From JADLHS01 sp964553795 (GTDB lineage Bacteria; Verrucomicrobiota; Verrucomicrobiia; Limisphaerales; JADLHS01): a stretch of 64,000 nt of DNA. A program made the position numbers and the translations under genes. Shown here piece after piece: positions 10,481 to 18,490 of this stretch. Positions within the stretch are counted from its first letter, which is position 1; every line of letters begins with the position of its first letter. Where the stretch lies: NCBI GenBank assembly GCA_964553795.1, contig CAZKMR010000001.1:101250-165249 (forward strand), written 5' to 3'. The notes below the pieces were generated by a model, which did not search any database, had not been told where the DNA came from, and saw only the letters and a list, made by a program, of their open reading frames with translations.

Positions 10481-10741
10481 ATGCCAATAGGCGGTTACAG
10501 GTTTTTAATGCATAATGGCAGTCAGTTGTGGTATATGAGTATCACAAATACCATGCACCTGACTGTTAACGGCGTCGGCAGCACCATGCACAGTGGTGCC
10601 GGGGAATATTTTTATGATTCGGCGGCGCTGAAGTTCAGTGACGGGACGAAGGTAGCGATGGATTATGCCGGCAACATTATTTTGTGTGAAAGCGATTCTG
10701 GCTCCGTGCCTCGCATCCGGTTCGAAAGTTTGAATCCGTAG
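10481..10741 (+). CDS. Short ORF, probable remnant of a secreted NHL/CotH-type protein tail
   Basis: Encodes 86 residues with no signal peptide and no clear ribosome site. The sequence (FLMHNGSQLWYM, then MHSGAGEYFYD, then MDYAGNIILCESDSG and RIRF) resembles the C-terminal beta-propeller-like tail found on some large secreted proteins of Verrucomicrobia; that resemblance is from memory and was not checked. The preceding 214 bp (10267-10480) contain no ORF continuing it. I infer a decayed gene fragment that has kept an open frame. It ends 11 bp before the polyphosphate polymerase start. It could also be a real small protein. Confidence 0.4.
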   Translation: MPIGGYRFLMHNGSQLWYMSITNTMHLTVNGVGSTMHSGAGEYFYDSAALKFSDGTKVAMDYAGNIILCESDSGSVPRIRFESLNP

Positions 10742-10752
10742 GAGTTGTCGTC

Positions 10753-11547
10753 ATGGCGCAGGATCACCGGCTTCAACCCCAACGTTTTGAACTGAAGTAT
10801 CTCATCAAGGAGGAGATGACTCAGGCGATTCGAGATTTTGTCGCGTGCTATTTGGAATTGGACGACTTTTCGGCCGGGCGGCCCAACAACTCCTACGAGA
10901 TTCACAGCGTGTATTTGGATTCTGATACTCTCCAAACGCATCATGCGACCATCAATGCGGACAAGAACCGCTTCAAGCTTCGCTTCCGCTATTACGACGG
11001 CAAGCCGGGTTCGCCGGTGTTTTGTGAGATCAAGCAACGGATCGACAATTCCATCCTGAAGAAGCGGTGCCCAATTCCGCGAGACGTCGTACCCATGGTG
11101 GTAGCCGGGCAATTACCCGCGCCGGAACAATTGTTGTCCCAGGAACCGCGCCATATGACCGCGTTGCACCGGTTCCTCGAACTGTCCGCGCGTCTGAACG
11201 CCATGCCGCGCTTGCACAATCACTATTATCGGGAAGCCTGGGTCAGTCCACATGACAATTCAATTCGCGTCACGATGGACCGCAAAATTCACGTCGAACC
11301 CTATTTTGGTGATGAGGCGGTGATCGCGATGAGCCGCCCGACGCGCATCTACCGGGAGTTCGTCGTGCTGGAAATGAAATTTACAGGCCGCTATCCCAAT
11401 TGGTTTAATACGCTGGTCAGCCGGTTTAATCTGATGCGGGGCGCCGCGATGAAATATTGCGGCGGGGTGTCGGCTTTGGGGGAACAATTCTTCCAAGATC
11501 GCGACCGCACTCGAGATGCGTGGTCGGCGTTTCCGGCGAATCGGTAA
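10753..11547 (+). CDS. VTC-domain polyphosphate polymerase
   Basis: A 264-residue protein of the VTC family, whose tunnel-shaped catalytic domain makes polyphosphate from nucleotide triphosphate in yeast vacuoles; bacterial members are annotated as polyphosphate polymerase domain proteins. Visible tunnel motifs, in order: FELKYLI (E-x-K), SVYLDSD, the basic strand FKLRFRYY, FCEIKQR, LKKRCP, then VVLEMKFTG and W near the end. A good ribosome site (GGAG, 8 bases before the ATG) fixes the start. It is followed 12 bp later by the DUF4956 membrane protein, a partnership repeatedly seen in bacteria together with CotH proteins. The protein has no membrane segment, so it probably works at the membrane through its partner. 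Confidence 0.88.
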   Translation: MAQDHRLQPQRFELKYLIKEEMTQAIRDFVACYLELDDFSAGRPNNSYEIHSVYLDSDTLQTHHATINADKNRFKLRFRYYDGKPGSPVFCEIKQRIDNSILKKRCPIPRDVVPMVVAGQLPAPEQLLSQEPRHMTALHRFLELSARLNAMPRLHNHYYREAWVSPHDNSIRVTMDRKIHVEPYFGDEAVIAMSRPTRIYREFVVLEMKFTGRYPNWFNTLVSRFNLMRGAAMKYCGGVSALGEQFFQDRDRTRDAWSAFPANR

Positions 11548-11559
11548 AGTGGAGCAATT

Positions 11560-12246
11560 ATGAGTGACTGGTTTTTACGAGGTGATTTCGGGGTCGTGCC
11601 AACGGATTATTCCGTACTGGCGATTGCGCTGTTGTTGGCGTTTGTGTGTGGCCATGCCGTGGCCTGGACTTACATGTTCACGCACACGGGCCTCTCGTAC
11701 TCGCGTTCCTACGTCAACTCGCTGATTATTCTGCCGGTGCTGGTCGCGCTGGTGATGATGGTGTTGGCCAACAATCTCATCGTCGCGTTTGGTTTGATGG
11801 CCATTTTCGCGATGGTCCGATTCCGCAGCGTCTTGCGGGACACGTTGGATACGACTTATGTATTGGCGACCATCGTCATCGGACTGGCGTGCGGCACGCT
11901 GAAATTCACGTCGGCGATCATTGGCTGCGCCGCGATCCTGGCCATCATGATGTATTTTTGGGCCACTGGTTTTGGCACGCGCCAGCGTTACGACCTGGTT
12001 CTGAATCTGCAATGGGTCCGGCCCGCGACGGAAATGCCGGAATTGCTTCAATTGCTCAATCGCCATGCGCGCACCGTCTGGTGCGCCAGCCAACGTTCAA
12101 GCGAGGGTTACACCGGGGTGGATCTTTCTTATCGGCTCTTGCTGCGCGATCCCACTCGAGCCCACGAGTTGATGGCGGAACTAAAGAGTCTCAACGGCGT
12201 GGCGCGCGCTTCCAGTTTGAGCGCCGGGGATGAGTCGGAGCTATGA
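11560..12246 (+). CDS. DUF4956 family membrane protein
   Basis: A 228-residue protein with about five membrane segments in the first 150 residues, then a cytoplasmic domain of about 75 residues (YDLVLNLQWV onward). The conserved stretch FGLMAIFAMVRFRSVLRDTLDT between helices 3 and 4 is typical of DUF4956. The start has a GGAG five bases upstream. The family's function is not established; its fixed association with VTC polymerases suggests a membrane anchor or channel for polyphosphate synthesis, which is inference. The stop overlaps the start of the next ORF as ATGA (12243-12246), indicating translational coupling. Confidence 0.85.
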   Translation: MSDWFLRGDFGVVPTDYSVLAIALLLAFVCGHAVAWTYMFTHTGLSYSRSYVNSLIILPVLVALVMMVLANNLIVAFGLMAIFAMVRFRSVLRDTLDTTYVLATIVIGLACGTLKFTSAIIGCAAILAIMMYFWATGFGTRQRYDLVLNLQWVRPATEMPELLQLLNRHARTVWCASQRSSEGYTGVDLSYRLLLRDPTRAHELMAELKSLNGVARASSLSAGDESEL

Positions 12247-12533
12247 GCAGCGACCGCTTACGTCCCATCCCAACTTCTTTATCGCAGCGCTGGCGGCAAA
12301 TCATGACGTCCGTTCTGCCGGCGATCGTTTTCTGCGGAGCGATTCTGGCAATAACCCTGTTGTGGCACGACCGGGTCGGGGCTTCCGCATCAAAGGTTCA
12401 ATCTCAAGGTGGCGTTGCCAGTGATGACTCGCGCCCTTCCGATGGAAATACCGCCGCGCCTATGCAGGTTGTCTGGCCCGATAAAAAATTCCACCCCGTT
12501 CGCGACGCGGTGGAATTTGCTCCCAACTTGTAA
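12243..12533 (+). CDS. Short membrane-anchored protein, possibly truncated efflux-adaptor N-terminus
   Basis: Encodes 96 residues: a basic N-terminus, one membrane segment (VLPAIVFCGAILAITLLW, residues 24-41) and a low-complexity extracytoplasmic tail. It overlaps the DUF4956 gene by four bases (ATGA). The first 55 residues look like the start of an HlyD-type adaptor, but the lipoyl/coiled-coil part is absent. The last ten or so codons lie inside the hairpin that serves as terminator of the opposing hsp20 gene, so the 3' end was probably created by truncation or fusion to foreign sequence. A genuine small membrane protein cannot be excluded. Confidence 0.5.
   Translation: MSSDRLRPIPTSLSQRWRQIMTSVLPAIVFCGAILAITLLWHDRVGASASKVQSQGGVASDDSRPSDGNTAAPMQVVWPDKKFHPVRDAVEFAPNL
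12481..12518 (-). terminator. Rho-independent terminator of the hsp20 pair
   Basis: A ten-base stem (AAATTCCACC at 12486-12495 with GGTGGAATTT at 12509-12518) and 13-base loop, followed on the minus strand by a run of T (12483-12488 read in reverse). It sits 25 bases after the stop of the downstream hsp20 gene and inside the 3' end of the opposing small ORF. Confidence 0.8.
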
Positions 12534-12542
12534 GGCTTCGGT

Positions 12543-12926
12543 TTACTCGCTCACCTTGATCAAGCGCGGTTTTACGGCTTCCGATTTGGGCAGGGTGAGG
12601 TTTAACACGCCCTGATTCATTCGGGCCGAAATCCGCGCCGTGTCGATCGCGGGATCCAGCGCAAACACGCGCCGGTAATCAACGGCTGCCCGCTCGCGAA
12701 ACAGCGTGTCGCCCGACACGACTTCAGTGGCACGGCGTCCGGTGATGGTGATTTCATGCCCTTCCAGCGTGATTTCCAGTCCGTCTTTGTTCACGCCCGG
12801 CATTTCCGCTTCCAGGACATAGCCGTCTTTCGTTTCGTAGATGTTTACATCCGGTGTCGCATATTGCCCTGAATTGGTGCGTTCCGGGCTAACCGCCGGG
12901 TTTTCATTTTTGAACAGTGCTTTCAT
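12543..12926 (-). CDS. Small heat shock protein, Hsp20/alpha-crystallin family (second of pair)
   Basis: A 127-residue ATP-independent holdase chaperone. The alpha-crystallin domain runs from about residue 24 (PDVNIYETKDGYVLEAEMPGV) to the end, with the closing strand GVLNLTLPKSEAVKPR containing the I/V/L-x-I/V/L type C-terminal anchoring region. The N-terminal arm is short (about 20 residues), shorter than in the upstream paralogue. It is 67 bp downstream of the other hsp20 on the same strand, separated by a perfect hairpin, so the two are probably one transcript. The pair share only moderate sequence similarity, suggesting an old duplication with separate substrate ranges. Confidence 0.92.
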   Translation of the reverse strand: MKALFKNENPAVSPERTNSGQYATPDVNIYETKDGYVLEAEMPGVNKDGLEITLEGHEITITGRRATEVVSGDTLFRERAAVDYRRVFALDPAIDTARISARMNQGVLNLTLPKSEAVKPRLIKVSE

Positions 12927-12953
12927 AAGCTGTGCGTTTGGTTGAATGGTTGG

Positions 12954-12980
12954 CCCGGCAAATCAAGCCGATTTGCCGGG
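12954..12980 (-). promoter_or_regulatory. Perfect intergenic hairpin between the hsp20 genes
   Basis: CCCGGCAAATC (12954-12964) and GATTTGCCGGG (12970-12980) form a perfect 11-bp stem with a five-base loop. There is no T run on either side, so it is more likely an mRNA-stability or processing element than a terminator. Confidence 0.55.
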
Positions 12981-12993
12981 CGGAGTTTTGGTT

Positions 12994-13461
12994 TTAGTTT
13001 ACGGACACGTCGATGTGCTTCGGCTTTGCTTCTTCAGTTTTTGGCAAGGTAATCGTCAGAATGCCGTCCTTGTAAGCGGCTTTGACCTTGTCCGCCGCCA
13101 CGGTGGTGGGCAGCGCGACTGTGCGTTGGAACCGGCCGAAGAACCGTTCGGCGCGGTACACTTCCGCATCTTCGTGTTTTTGCTCGCTTTTGCGCTCGCC
13201 CGAAATGCTCAGGGTGCCGTTATGCAGGGAGACTTCGATTTCTTCCTTCTTCATTCCGGGCAATTCCGCCTTCACGGTGAATTGGTCTTTGTCCTCATAA
13301 ACATCCAGAGCCGGGGTCCACCCGCTCAGGAGTTGCGAACTCCGCGTCAACTCATTCAATGGAGATTCGAAGAGGCGATCAATTTCGTCGCGCAGGTCGG
13401 ACAAGCGTCCGAAGCCCGGCCAGTTTGACAGTGTCGGTCGTTGCCATTTTACGATGTTCAT
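12994..13461 (-). CDS. Small heat shock protein, Hsp20/alpha-crystallin family (first of pair)
   Basis: A 155-residue protein with a typical N-terminal arm (residues 1-45, including LRDEIDRLFESPLNE) and an alpha-crystallin domain from about 48 (TPALDVYEDKDQFTVKAELPGM) to the closing strand GILTITLPKTEEAKPK. Class-A like bacterial Hsp20 holdase that keeps unfolded proteins soluble for DnaK/ClpB. The start has AAAGGAAA about five bases upstream. The leader contains an inverted repeat (13487-13505) that may be regulatory. First gene of a two-gene hsp20 transcript. Confidence 0.94.
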   Translation of the reverse strand: MNIVKWQRPTLSNWPGFGRLSDLRDEIDRLFESPLNELTRSSQLLSGWTPALDVYEDKDQFTVKAELPGMKKEEIEVSLHNGTLSISGERKSEQKHEDAEVYRAERFFGRFQRTVALPTTVAADKVKAAYKDGILTITLPKTEEAKPKHIDVSVN

Positions 13462-14130
13462 AGTTTTTCCTTTCGCTTAAAAGTTTGGTGTTGTTCGTCA
13501 ACACCTACTAAAAAGCTGGCCCGATGCCAAAATGCCAAACGCCAAAAACATCAATATTTTCAGGGGTTTCTCACGGAGGTTGAAATGTATCCGTGCAAAT
13601 GTGGCACGACTATTTTGTGCCAAACGGTTTTGAAAGTGCCATGACTGCACGGCGCCGGGCGGTGCTTGCGGAGACAGGAGTTTCCATCACGAAGCAATGC
13701 CATACCAGTGGTAGGTTGCAGCGGCGGTTCACGCCAGTCGCGAGTTTCTTCAGCAGTGGCGGGGTGACTGTCTGGAATTTGAATTCAATCACAATCGCGA
13801 TTCACTCCCGGCAGGATGGGGAGCGCAACTATTCCAACCGAGTCTTCGGATAATTCGGCGCGCAAGCAGACCGCGACACAGAATGAGGCAAAAGTGAGAC
13901 GGATGAAGGCGGCGCATTCGGTTTCAAGGAAGACTGGATTTTGAGTGGTTGCGCGTTTTGGGTTGTGCCGCTAATCCGGCGGGCATCGAAATGCGGCGAA
14001 TGGATTCCAGGACCTCCGGGCGAATTTGCGCGGCGGCGATTTCAAAAAAGCCCGGGCAAATCGGGTTTCGCGCCTTGCCAAAGGTTTTTCTTCCTCGCAG
14101 ACTGCGATTAACATTGAGCAAAATAATCGC
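13462..14130. other. Intergenic region without a convincing gene
   Basis: 669 bp between the divergent hsp20 and citrate synthase genes. It holds an inverted repeat (GGTGTTG 13487-13493, CAACACC 13499-13505) in the hsp20 leader, which is not the CIRCE sequence. Short open frames at 13593-13853 (plus) and 13610-13792 (minus) show no recognisable motif, so I do not call them. No tRNA-like fold was seen. Confidence 0.5.
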
Positions 14131-15417
14131 ATGAGCACAGAGGCTAAACTCGAGTTGGAGGGAAAATCTTACACGCTTCCAGTCGTCGTCGGCTCGGAAG
14201 GCGAGAAGGCGGTGGATGTCTCGGCGTTGCGCGCCAATACCGGTTACATCACGTTGGACGAGGGTTACGGCAACACGGGAGCGTGTCAGAGCAAGATTAC
14301 GTTCATTGACGGCGAGAAGGGGATTTTGCGCTATCGCGGCATCCCGATCGAGGAGTTGGCCGAGAAATCGTCGTTCGTGGAGACGGCGTACCTGATTATT
14401 TACGGCCATCTGCCCTCCCGCGCGGAGATGCAGAAATTCTCGGATTTGCTGGCGGCAAATCAAATTTTGCACGAGAACATGAAGCACCATTTCGAGGGCT
14501 TCCCGTATTCGTCGCATCCGATGGCGATTTTGTCAGCGATGATCAATGCGGCGAGTTGCTTTTACCCGGAGTTGATGCAAGGCGATCACGGCAATTTTCA
14601 GGTGCACGCGGCGCGGTTGATTTCACAGGTGCGAACCATTGCGGCCTTCTCGTATCGCAAATCGGTCGGCAAGCCCATTATTTATCCGAAGAACGCCTAC
14701 AAGTACACGGCGAATTTCCTGCACATGCTGTTCTCAGAACCGTATGACGATTACGAAATCAAACCGGAAGTCGTGCGGGCGCTGGATTTGATTTTCCTGT
14801 TACACGCGGATCACGAGCAGAATTGTTCCACGTCCACCGTTCGCATGGTGGCGTCGAGTCAGGCCAATTTGTACGCGAGTTGTTCGGCGGGAGTGTGTGC
14901 CTTGTGGGGGCCGCTGCATGGGGGGGCGAACCAGGCGGTGGTCGAGATGCTCCAGCAGATTCACCGCGACGGCGATGACGGCTCGAAATTCATCGACGCG
15001 GCCAAAGACAAGACCAGCGGGAAACGGCTCATGGGCTTTGGCCATCGGGTGTATAAAAATTACGATCCACGCGCCAAGATCATCAAGAAAGCTTGCGACG
15101 ATGTGTTGGGCTCGTTGAAGATCGCCGATCCTCTGCTGGACATCGCCAAAAAACTGGAAGAGGCCGCATTGCGCGATTCCTATTTTGTGGAGCGAAAACT
15201 ATATCCCAACGTGGATTTCTATAGCGGCATCATCATGCGGGCGTTGGGGATTCCGGTGGAAATGTTCACGGTGATTTTTGCGATTGGCCGGATGCCGGGC
15301 TGGATTGCCAACTACAAGGAAATCGCGGACGACCCGAAGAGCAGGATTTGTCGGCCGCGCCAGGTGTACATCGGTCACGCCCAGCACGCGTATGAGCCGA
15401 TGTCGCAACGCAAATAA
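14131..15417 (+). CDS. gltA: Citrate synthase
   Basis: Condenses acetyl-CoA with oxaloacetate to citrate, the entry step of the TCA cycle. 428 residues, the length of the large (type II, usually hexameric) bacterial enzymes. The catalytic triad is visible: His in LHADHEQNCSTSTVR, His in GFGHRVYKNYDPRA and Asp in VDFYSGI; the substrate loop GPLHGGANQ is intact. ATG 14131 gives the expected N-terminus (a beta-rich small domain, then DEGYGNTGACQSKITFIDG); an earlier in-frame start at 14026 would add unrelated residues. Both subunits of succinyl-CoA synthetase, another TCA enzyme, lie within 8 kb on the other strand. Confidence 0.97.
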   Translation: MSTEAKLELEGKSYTLPVVVGSEGEKAVDVSALRANTGYITLDEGYGNTGACQSKITFIDGEKGILRYRGIPIEELAEKSSFVETAYLIIYGHLPSRAEMQKFSDLLAANQILHENMKHHFEGFPYSSHPMAILSAMINAASCFYPELMQGDHGNFQVHAARLISQVRTIAAFSYRKSVGKPIIYPKNAYKYTANFLHMLFSEPYDDYEIKPEVVRALDLIFLLHADHEQNCSTSTVRMVASSQANLYASCSAGVCALWGPLHGGANQAVVEMLQQIHRDGDDGSKFIDAAKDKTSGKRLMGFGHRVYKNYDPRAKIIKKACDDVLGSLKIADPLLDIAKKLEEAALRDSYFVERKLYPNVDFYSGIIMRALGIPVEMFTVIFAIGRMPGWIANYKEIADDPKSRICRPRQVYIGHAQHAYEPMSQRK

Positions 15418-15496
15418 TTCGCTTCGCGAAGACTGGCATGGAGGTCGCTCTTAACTTTGGACCCGGGAGTCGGGTTTGTTGATTTGGCGTTGTAGT

Positions 15497-16591
15497 ATGA
15501 AACGAATTCTGGTGATTGACGATGAGGAGTGGTTGCGCGAGATGGTGCACATGGCGCTCGGCCAACGCGGCTACGAAGTCATTGAAGCGCCCAACGGCGC
15601 CGCCGGCGTGGAGGCCGCCCGCAAGCATTTGCCGGATCTTGTCTTGTGCGACGTGAACATGGAGAAGATGGACGGTTACGCGACGCTCTCGGCGCTGCGC
15701 AATGAATCGGCCACCGCCACCATTCCCTTCATTCTCATGACCGGGTTGGCGGATAACGCCGGGATGCGGCACGGAATGGAACTCGGCGCCAATGATTATC
15801 TGCCCAAACCTTTCACCCTGGACGGACTTTATGCGGCGGTGGAAGCGCGGTTGAAAATTGCGGAGAAAGTGCGCGAGCAGGCCGGCGAAGCGCTCAATGA
15901 CTTGCGGACGAATCTCAGCATGATGCTGCCGCATGAACTGCGCACGCCGTTAAACGGAATCCTCGCCTACGGCGAAATGTTGGCGAGCGATCCGGGTTCG
16001 CTGTCGCCCGAAGAAATTGCGGACATGGGCCAGACCATCGCCCAGAGTGGCCGGGCTTTGCAGCGCTTGATCGAGACGTTTCTCGCGTATTCGCAGTTGG
16101 AGATCATCCGGGCAGACCCGCAAAAAATCGCTTCGCTGCGTGGCAAATCCATCGCCACGGCGCATCAGATTGTCGAGCGCGAGGCGCGGCGCATTGCCGG
16201 TGACGCGAAACGTGCTGAAGATTTGGTCCTAGACTTGGCTTCCATCAGCGTGCCTGTATCGGAAGAGTATTTTGCCAAACTGGTGGAAGAATTGGTTCAC
16301 AACGCCTTCAAGTTTTCCAAACCCGGCACGCCGGTGACCGTAAGCTTGCAAGCCGTTACCGGTGCGCCCGTGCTGAGCGTGACGGATCGCGGCCGTGGCA
16401 TGACAGCGGATCAAATCACCAAACTCGGCGCGTTTATGCAGTTTGATCGCAAAACGCATGAGCAACAAGGGCTGGGTTTGGGACTGACGATTGCGCGGCG
16501 ACTGGCAGAAATCCACGGTGGCGCGTTGAGCCTCGAAAGCGAGGCCGGCATTGGGACCACAGCCAAGGTGAAGTTTTCCGCCGCCAGCTAG
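15497..16591 (+). CDS. Hybrid two-component protein: receiver domain followed by histidine kinase
   Basis: 364 residues. Residues 1-120 are a CheY-like receiver (VIDDEEW acidic pocket, phosphoacceptor Asp in LVLCDVNMEKMDG, Thr/Lys switch residues in MTG and LPKPF). A short helix leads to a HisKA segment with the phosphorylated His in HELRTPLNGIL (about 148), then an HATPase_c domain with N box ELVHNAFKFSKPG, G1 DRGRGM and G2 GLGLGLTIA. No membrane segment or sensor domain, so it is cytoplasmic and probably takes its input from phosphotransfer to the receiver. ATG 15497 is chosen over an in-frame TTG at 15476 because it begins directly at the receiver strand MKRILVIDDE. No partner regulator is adjacent. 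Confidence 0.9.
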   Translation: MKRILVIDDEEWLREMVHMALGQRGYEVIEAPNGAAGVEAARKHLPDLVLCDVNMEKMDGYATLSALRNESATATIPFILMTGLADNAGMRHGMELGANDYLPKPFTLDGLYAAVEARLKIAEKVREQAGEALNDLRTNLSMMLPHELRTPLNGILAYGEMLASDPGSLSPEEIADMGQTIAQSGRALQRLIETFLAYSQLEIIRADPQKIASLRGKSIATAHQIVEREARRIAGDAKRAEDLVLDLASISVPVSEEYFAKLVEELVHNAFKFSKPGTPVTVSLQAVTGAPVLSVTDRGRGMTADQITKLGAFMQFDRKTHEQQGLGLGLTIARRLAEIHGGALSLESEAGIGTTAKVKFSAAS

Positions 16592-16596
16592 CGAAA

Positions 16597-17514
16597 TTAG
16601 CCTGACGCGCGCCGGTATAAATCCACCAAACCCGGCACATCCAGCCAACGCGGCTTAGGGCGTCCCGCGGCGTCGTGTCCCCAAGGCAATTCAATCCCGT
16701 GTTCGGCGATGTTCGCCACCAACAACACAAGGGCGATGCCCAGCAACGGCGCGAGATTCATCTTGCCCAGGCGCAAGGGCAGGGCGCGCAGCGGCGTCAG
16801 GAGTTGTCGCCCCAACACGTCGAGATGTTGCCAGAACGGATTCCGGCCGAAATACACGTAGCCGTGAATGAAGTAGAGTGCGAGCAGGGCGACGACGAGA
16901 TATTTCCAGGCGAGATAGCTTCCCGCGCCGACGAGCAAAGCCTGTTCAACGCGCTGAAGCCATGCCACGGGGTGCGGCAGAATGTTCCAGTGCGTCAATG
17001 GCCAACTGGCAGCATACCAAAGCGGCGTGACGACCAGGAAAGGCAGCAGAAGTTTGAGCGGCACGCTCCAGCTTTCGGCCCTGCCAAGATGCAGGCGGAG
17101 TAGTTGCCGCAACGAGTCCTGCTCGCCCGCGTTTGCCTTCAAGGCGGAAAGCAATAGCACCCACAAAAGGAAAATTACCAGCCACACGCCGAAACTGTAG
17201 ATGGAGTAAAGCAACATCGGCAGTATTGATGTTTGGTTGGCGTTGAAGGGAATGGAAATGACGCCGATGTTCAACTTGAAGGTCCAATTGAGCGCGCGTC
17301 CGAACTCCGCATACAACCAGGCGCGAACCAATAGTAGCGCGAGCAAGGCCAACGGCAGATGCCAGCGACGGAAGGAGGTTTTTTCTGCGCGGCGCAAGGT
17401 GCCGGCCAGCGTGGCGGGCACGGATTTGGACAGCGGATCAAATCGGGCCGCGCGCCAGTTAAACCACAGGAGCAGCCCGACGAGATTGAGGATGGAATCA
17501 AGCAGGCCCATCAC
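16597..17514 (-). CDS. Polytopic membrane protein, YggT-like C-terminal region
   Basis: 305 residues with about six hydrophobic segments. The C-terminal third (NPFWQHLDVLGRQLLTPLRALP, then LAPLLGIALVLLVAN) resembles the YggT/Ycf19 pattern of a P-x-R-x-x-P motif before a final membrane helix; the N-terminal half is not recognised. Function unknown; YggT relatives are linked to osmotic stress and division in other bacteria. It lies 69 bp downstream of sucD on the same strand and converges with the histidine kinase gene, five bases away. Confidence 0.65.
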   Translation of the reverse strand: MMGLLDSILNLVGLLLWFNWRAARFDPLSKSVPATLAGTLRRAEKTSFRRWHLPLALLALLLVRAWLYAEFGRALNWTFKLNIGVISIPFNANQTSILPMLLYSIYSFGVWLVIFLLWVLLLSALKANAGEQDSLRQLLRLHLGRAESWSVPLKLLLPFLVVTPLWYAASWPLTHWNILPHPVAWLQRVEQALLVGAGSYLAWKYLVVALLALYFIHGYVYFGRNPFWQHLDVLGRQLLTPLRALPLRLGKMNLAPLLGIALVLLVANIAEHGIELPWGHDAAGRPKPRWLDVPGLVDLYRRASG

Positions 17515-17583
17515 GCGTGTTCAATGCCGGGAGAGCCATCACACCGGCCAGCCGTGACAAGTGTGACGCGCACTGCAAATTGC

Positions 17584-18483
17584 CTACATCATTTTCAATA
17601 ACGTGTCCGCCATGTCGCTGGGAGTGGCGGCAACGCCAATGCCGGCGGCCTTAAATGCGGCAATCTTCGCTTCCGCCGTGCCTTTGCCACCGCTGACGAT
17701 CGCCCCGGCGTGACCCATGCGGCGGCCCGGCGGCGCCGTGGTGCCGGCGATAAAACCGGCGACCGGCTTCTTGCAATGCTTCGCAATCCATTCGGCGGCT
17801 TCTTCTTCGGCGCTCCCGCCGATTTCACCGATCATGATGATGCCGGTGGTCTCCGGGTCTTCGTTGAACAGCTTGATGACATCGAGGTGCGAGGTGCCGT
17901 TCACCGGATCGCCGCCGATACCAACGCAGGTGGATTGCCCCACGCCGCGCGATGTGAGTTGCCACACGGCTTCGTAGGTCAACGTGCCGGAACGCGACAC
18001 GACCCCGATGTTGCCTTTCTTGTGGATGTAACCGGGCGCGATGCCAATGCGGCAACCGCCATGCGAATCCTTGCCTTCGCCGGGCGTGACGATGCCGGGA
18101 CAATTCGGGCCGATGAGCCGTGTTTTGCTGCCTTGCATGGCGCGTTTGACCTTGATCATGTCGTTGACCGGAATGCCTTCGGTGATCGCCACCACGAGGT
18201 CGAGTCCGGCGTCCACACCTTCGAGAATGGCATCGCCGGCGAAGGGCGGGGGAACGAAGACGGCACTGGCGGTGGCGCCGGTTTGCTTCACGGCTTCGGC
18301 CACGGTGTCGAAGATGGGAACTTTCGCACCGTTATGTTCGAAAGTTTGACCGCCTTTACCGGGCGTGACGCCGGCAACGATTTGCGAGCCGTAGTCAATG
18401 GAGAGTTGGGCATGCCGCGCGCCGAAGCTGCCGGTGATGCCTTGCACGAGAACTTTGGTATTGGGTTTTACGAGGATGGCCAT
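17584..18483 (-). CDS. sucD: Succinyl-CoA synthetase (ADP-forming) subunit alpha
   Basis: 299 residues. Alpha subunit of the TCA enzyme converting succinyl-CoA to succinate with ATP formation; it binds CoA and carries the phosphohistidine. CoA-binding Rossmann fold at the N-terminus (VQGITGSFGARHAQLSIDYG), CIGIGGDPVNG-type loop (CVGIGGDPVNGTSHLD), and the active-site His in RMGHAGAIVSGGKGTAE. Only seven bases separate it from the VOC gene upstream. Its partner sucC is on the same strand but 3.3 kb upstream, with three other genes between, which is unusual. Confidence 0.97.
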   Translation of the reverse strand: MAILVKPNTKVLVQGITGSFGARHAQLSIDYGSQIVAGVTPGKGGQTFEHNGAKVPIFDTVAEAVKQTGATASAVFVPPPFAGDAILEGVDAGLDLVVAITEGIPVNDMIKVKRAMQGSKTRLIGPNCPGIVTPGEGKDSHGGCRIGIAPGYIHKKGNIGVVSRSGTLTYEAVWQLTSRGVGQSTCVGIGGDPVNGTSHLDVIKLFNEDPETTGIIMIGEIGGSAEEEAAEWIAKHCKKPVAGFIAGTTAPPGRRMGHAGAIVSGGKGTAEAKIAAFKAAGIGVAATPSDMADTLLKMM

Positions 18484-18490
18484 GGGAAAA

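Noticed and set aside
13487..13505. CIRCE operator before hsp20
   Set aside because: The repeat is GGTGTTG-N5-CAACACC, not TTAGCACTC-N9-GAGTGCTAA.
13593..13853. Small plus-strand ORF upstream of gltA
   Set aside because: No motif, signal peptide or ribosome site; composition looks intergenic.
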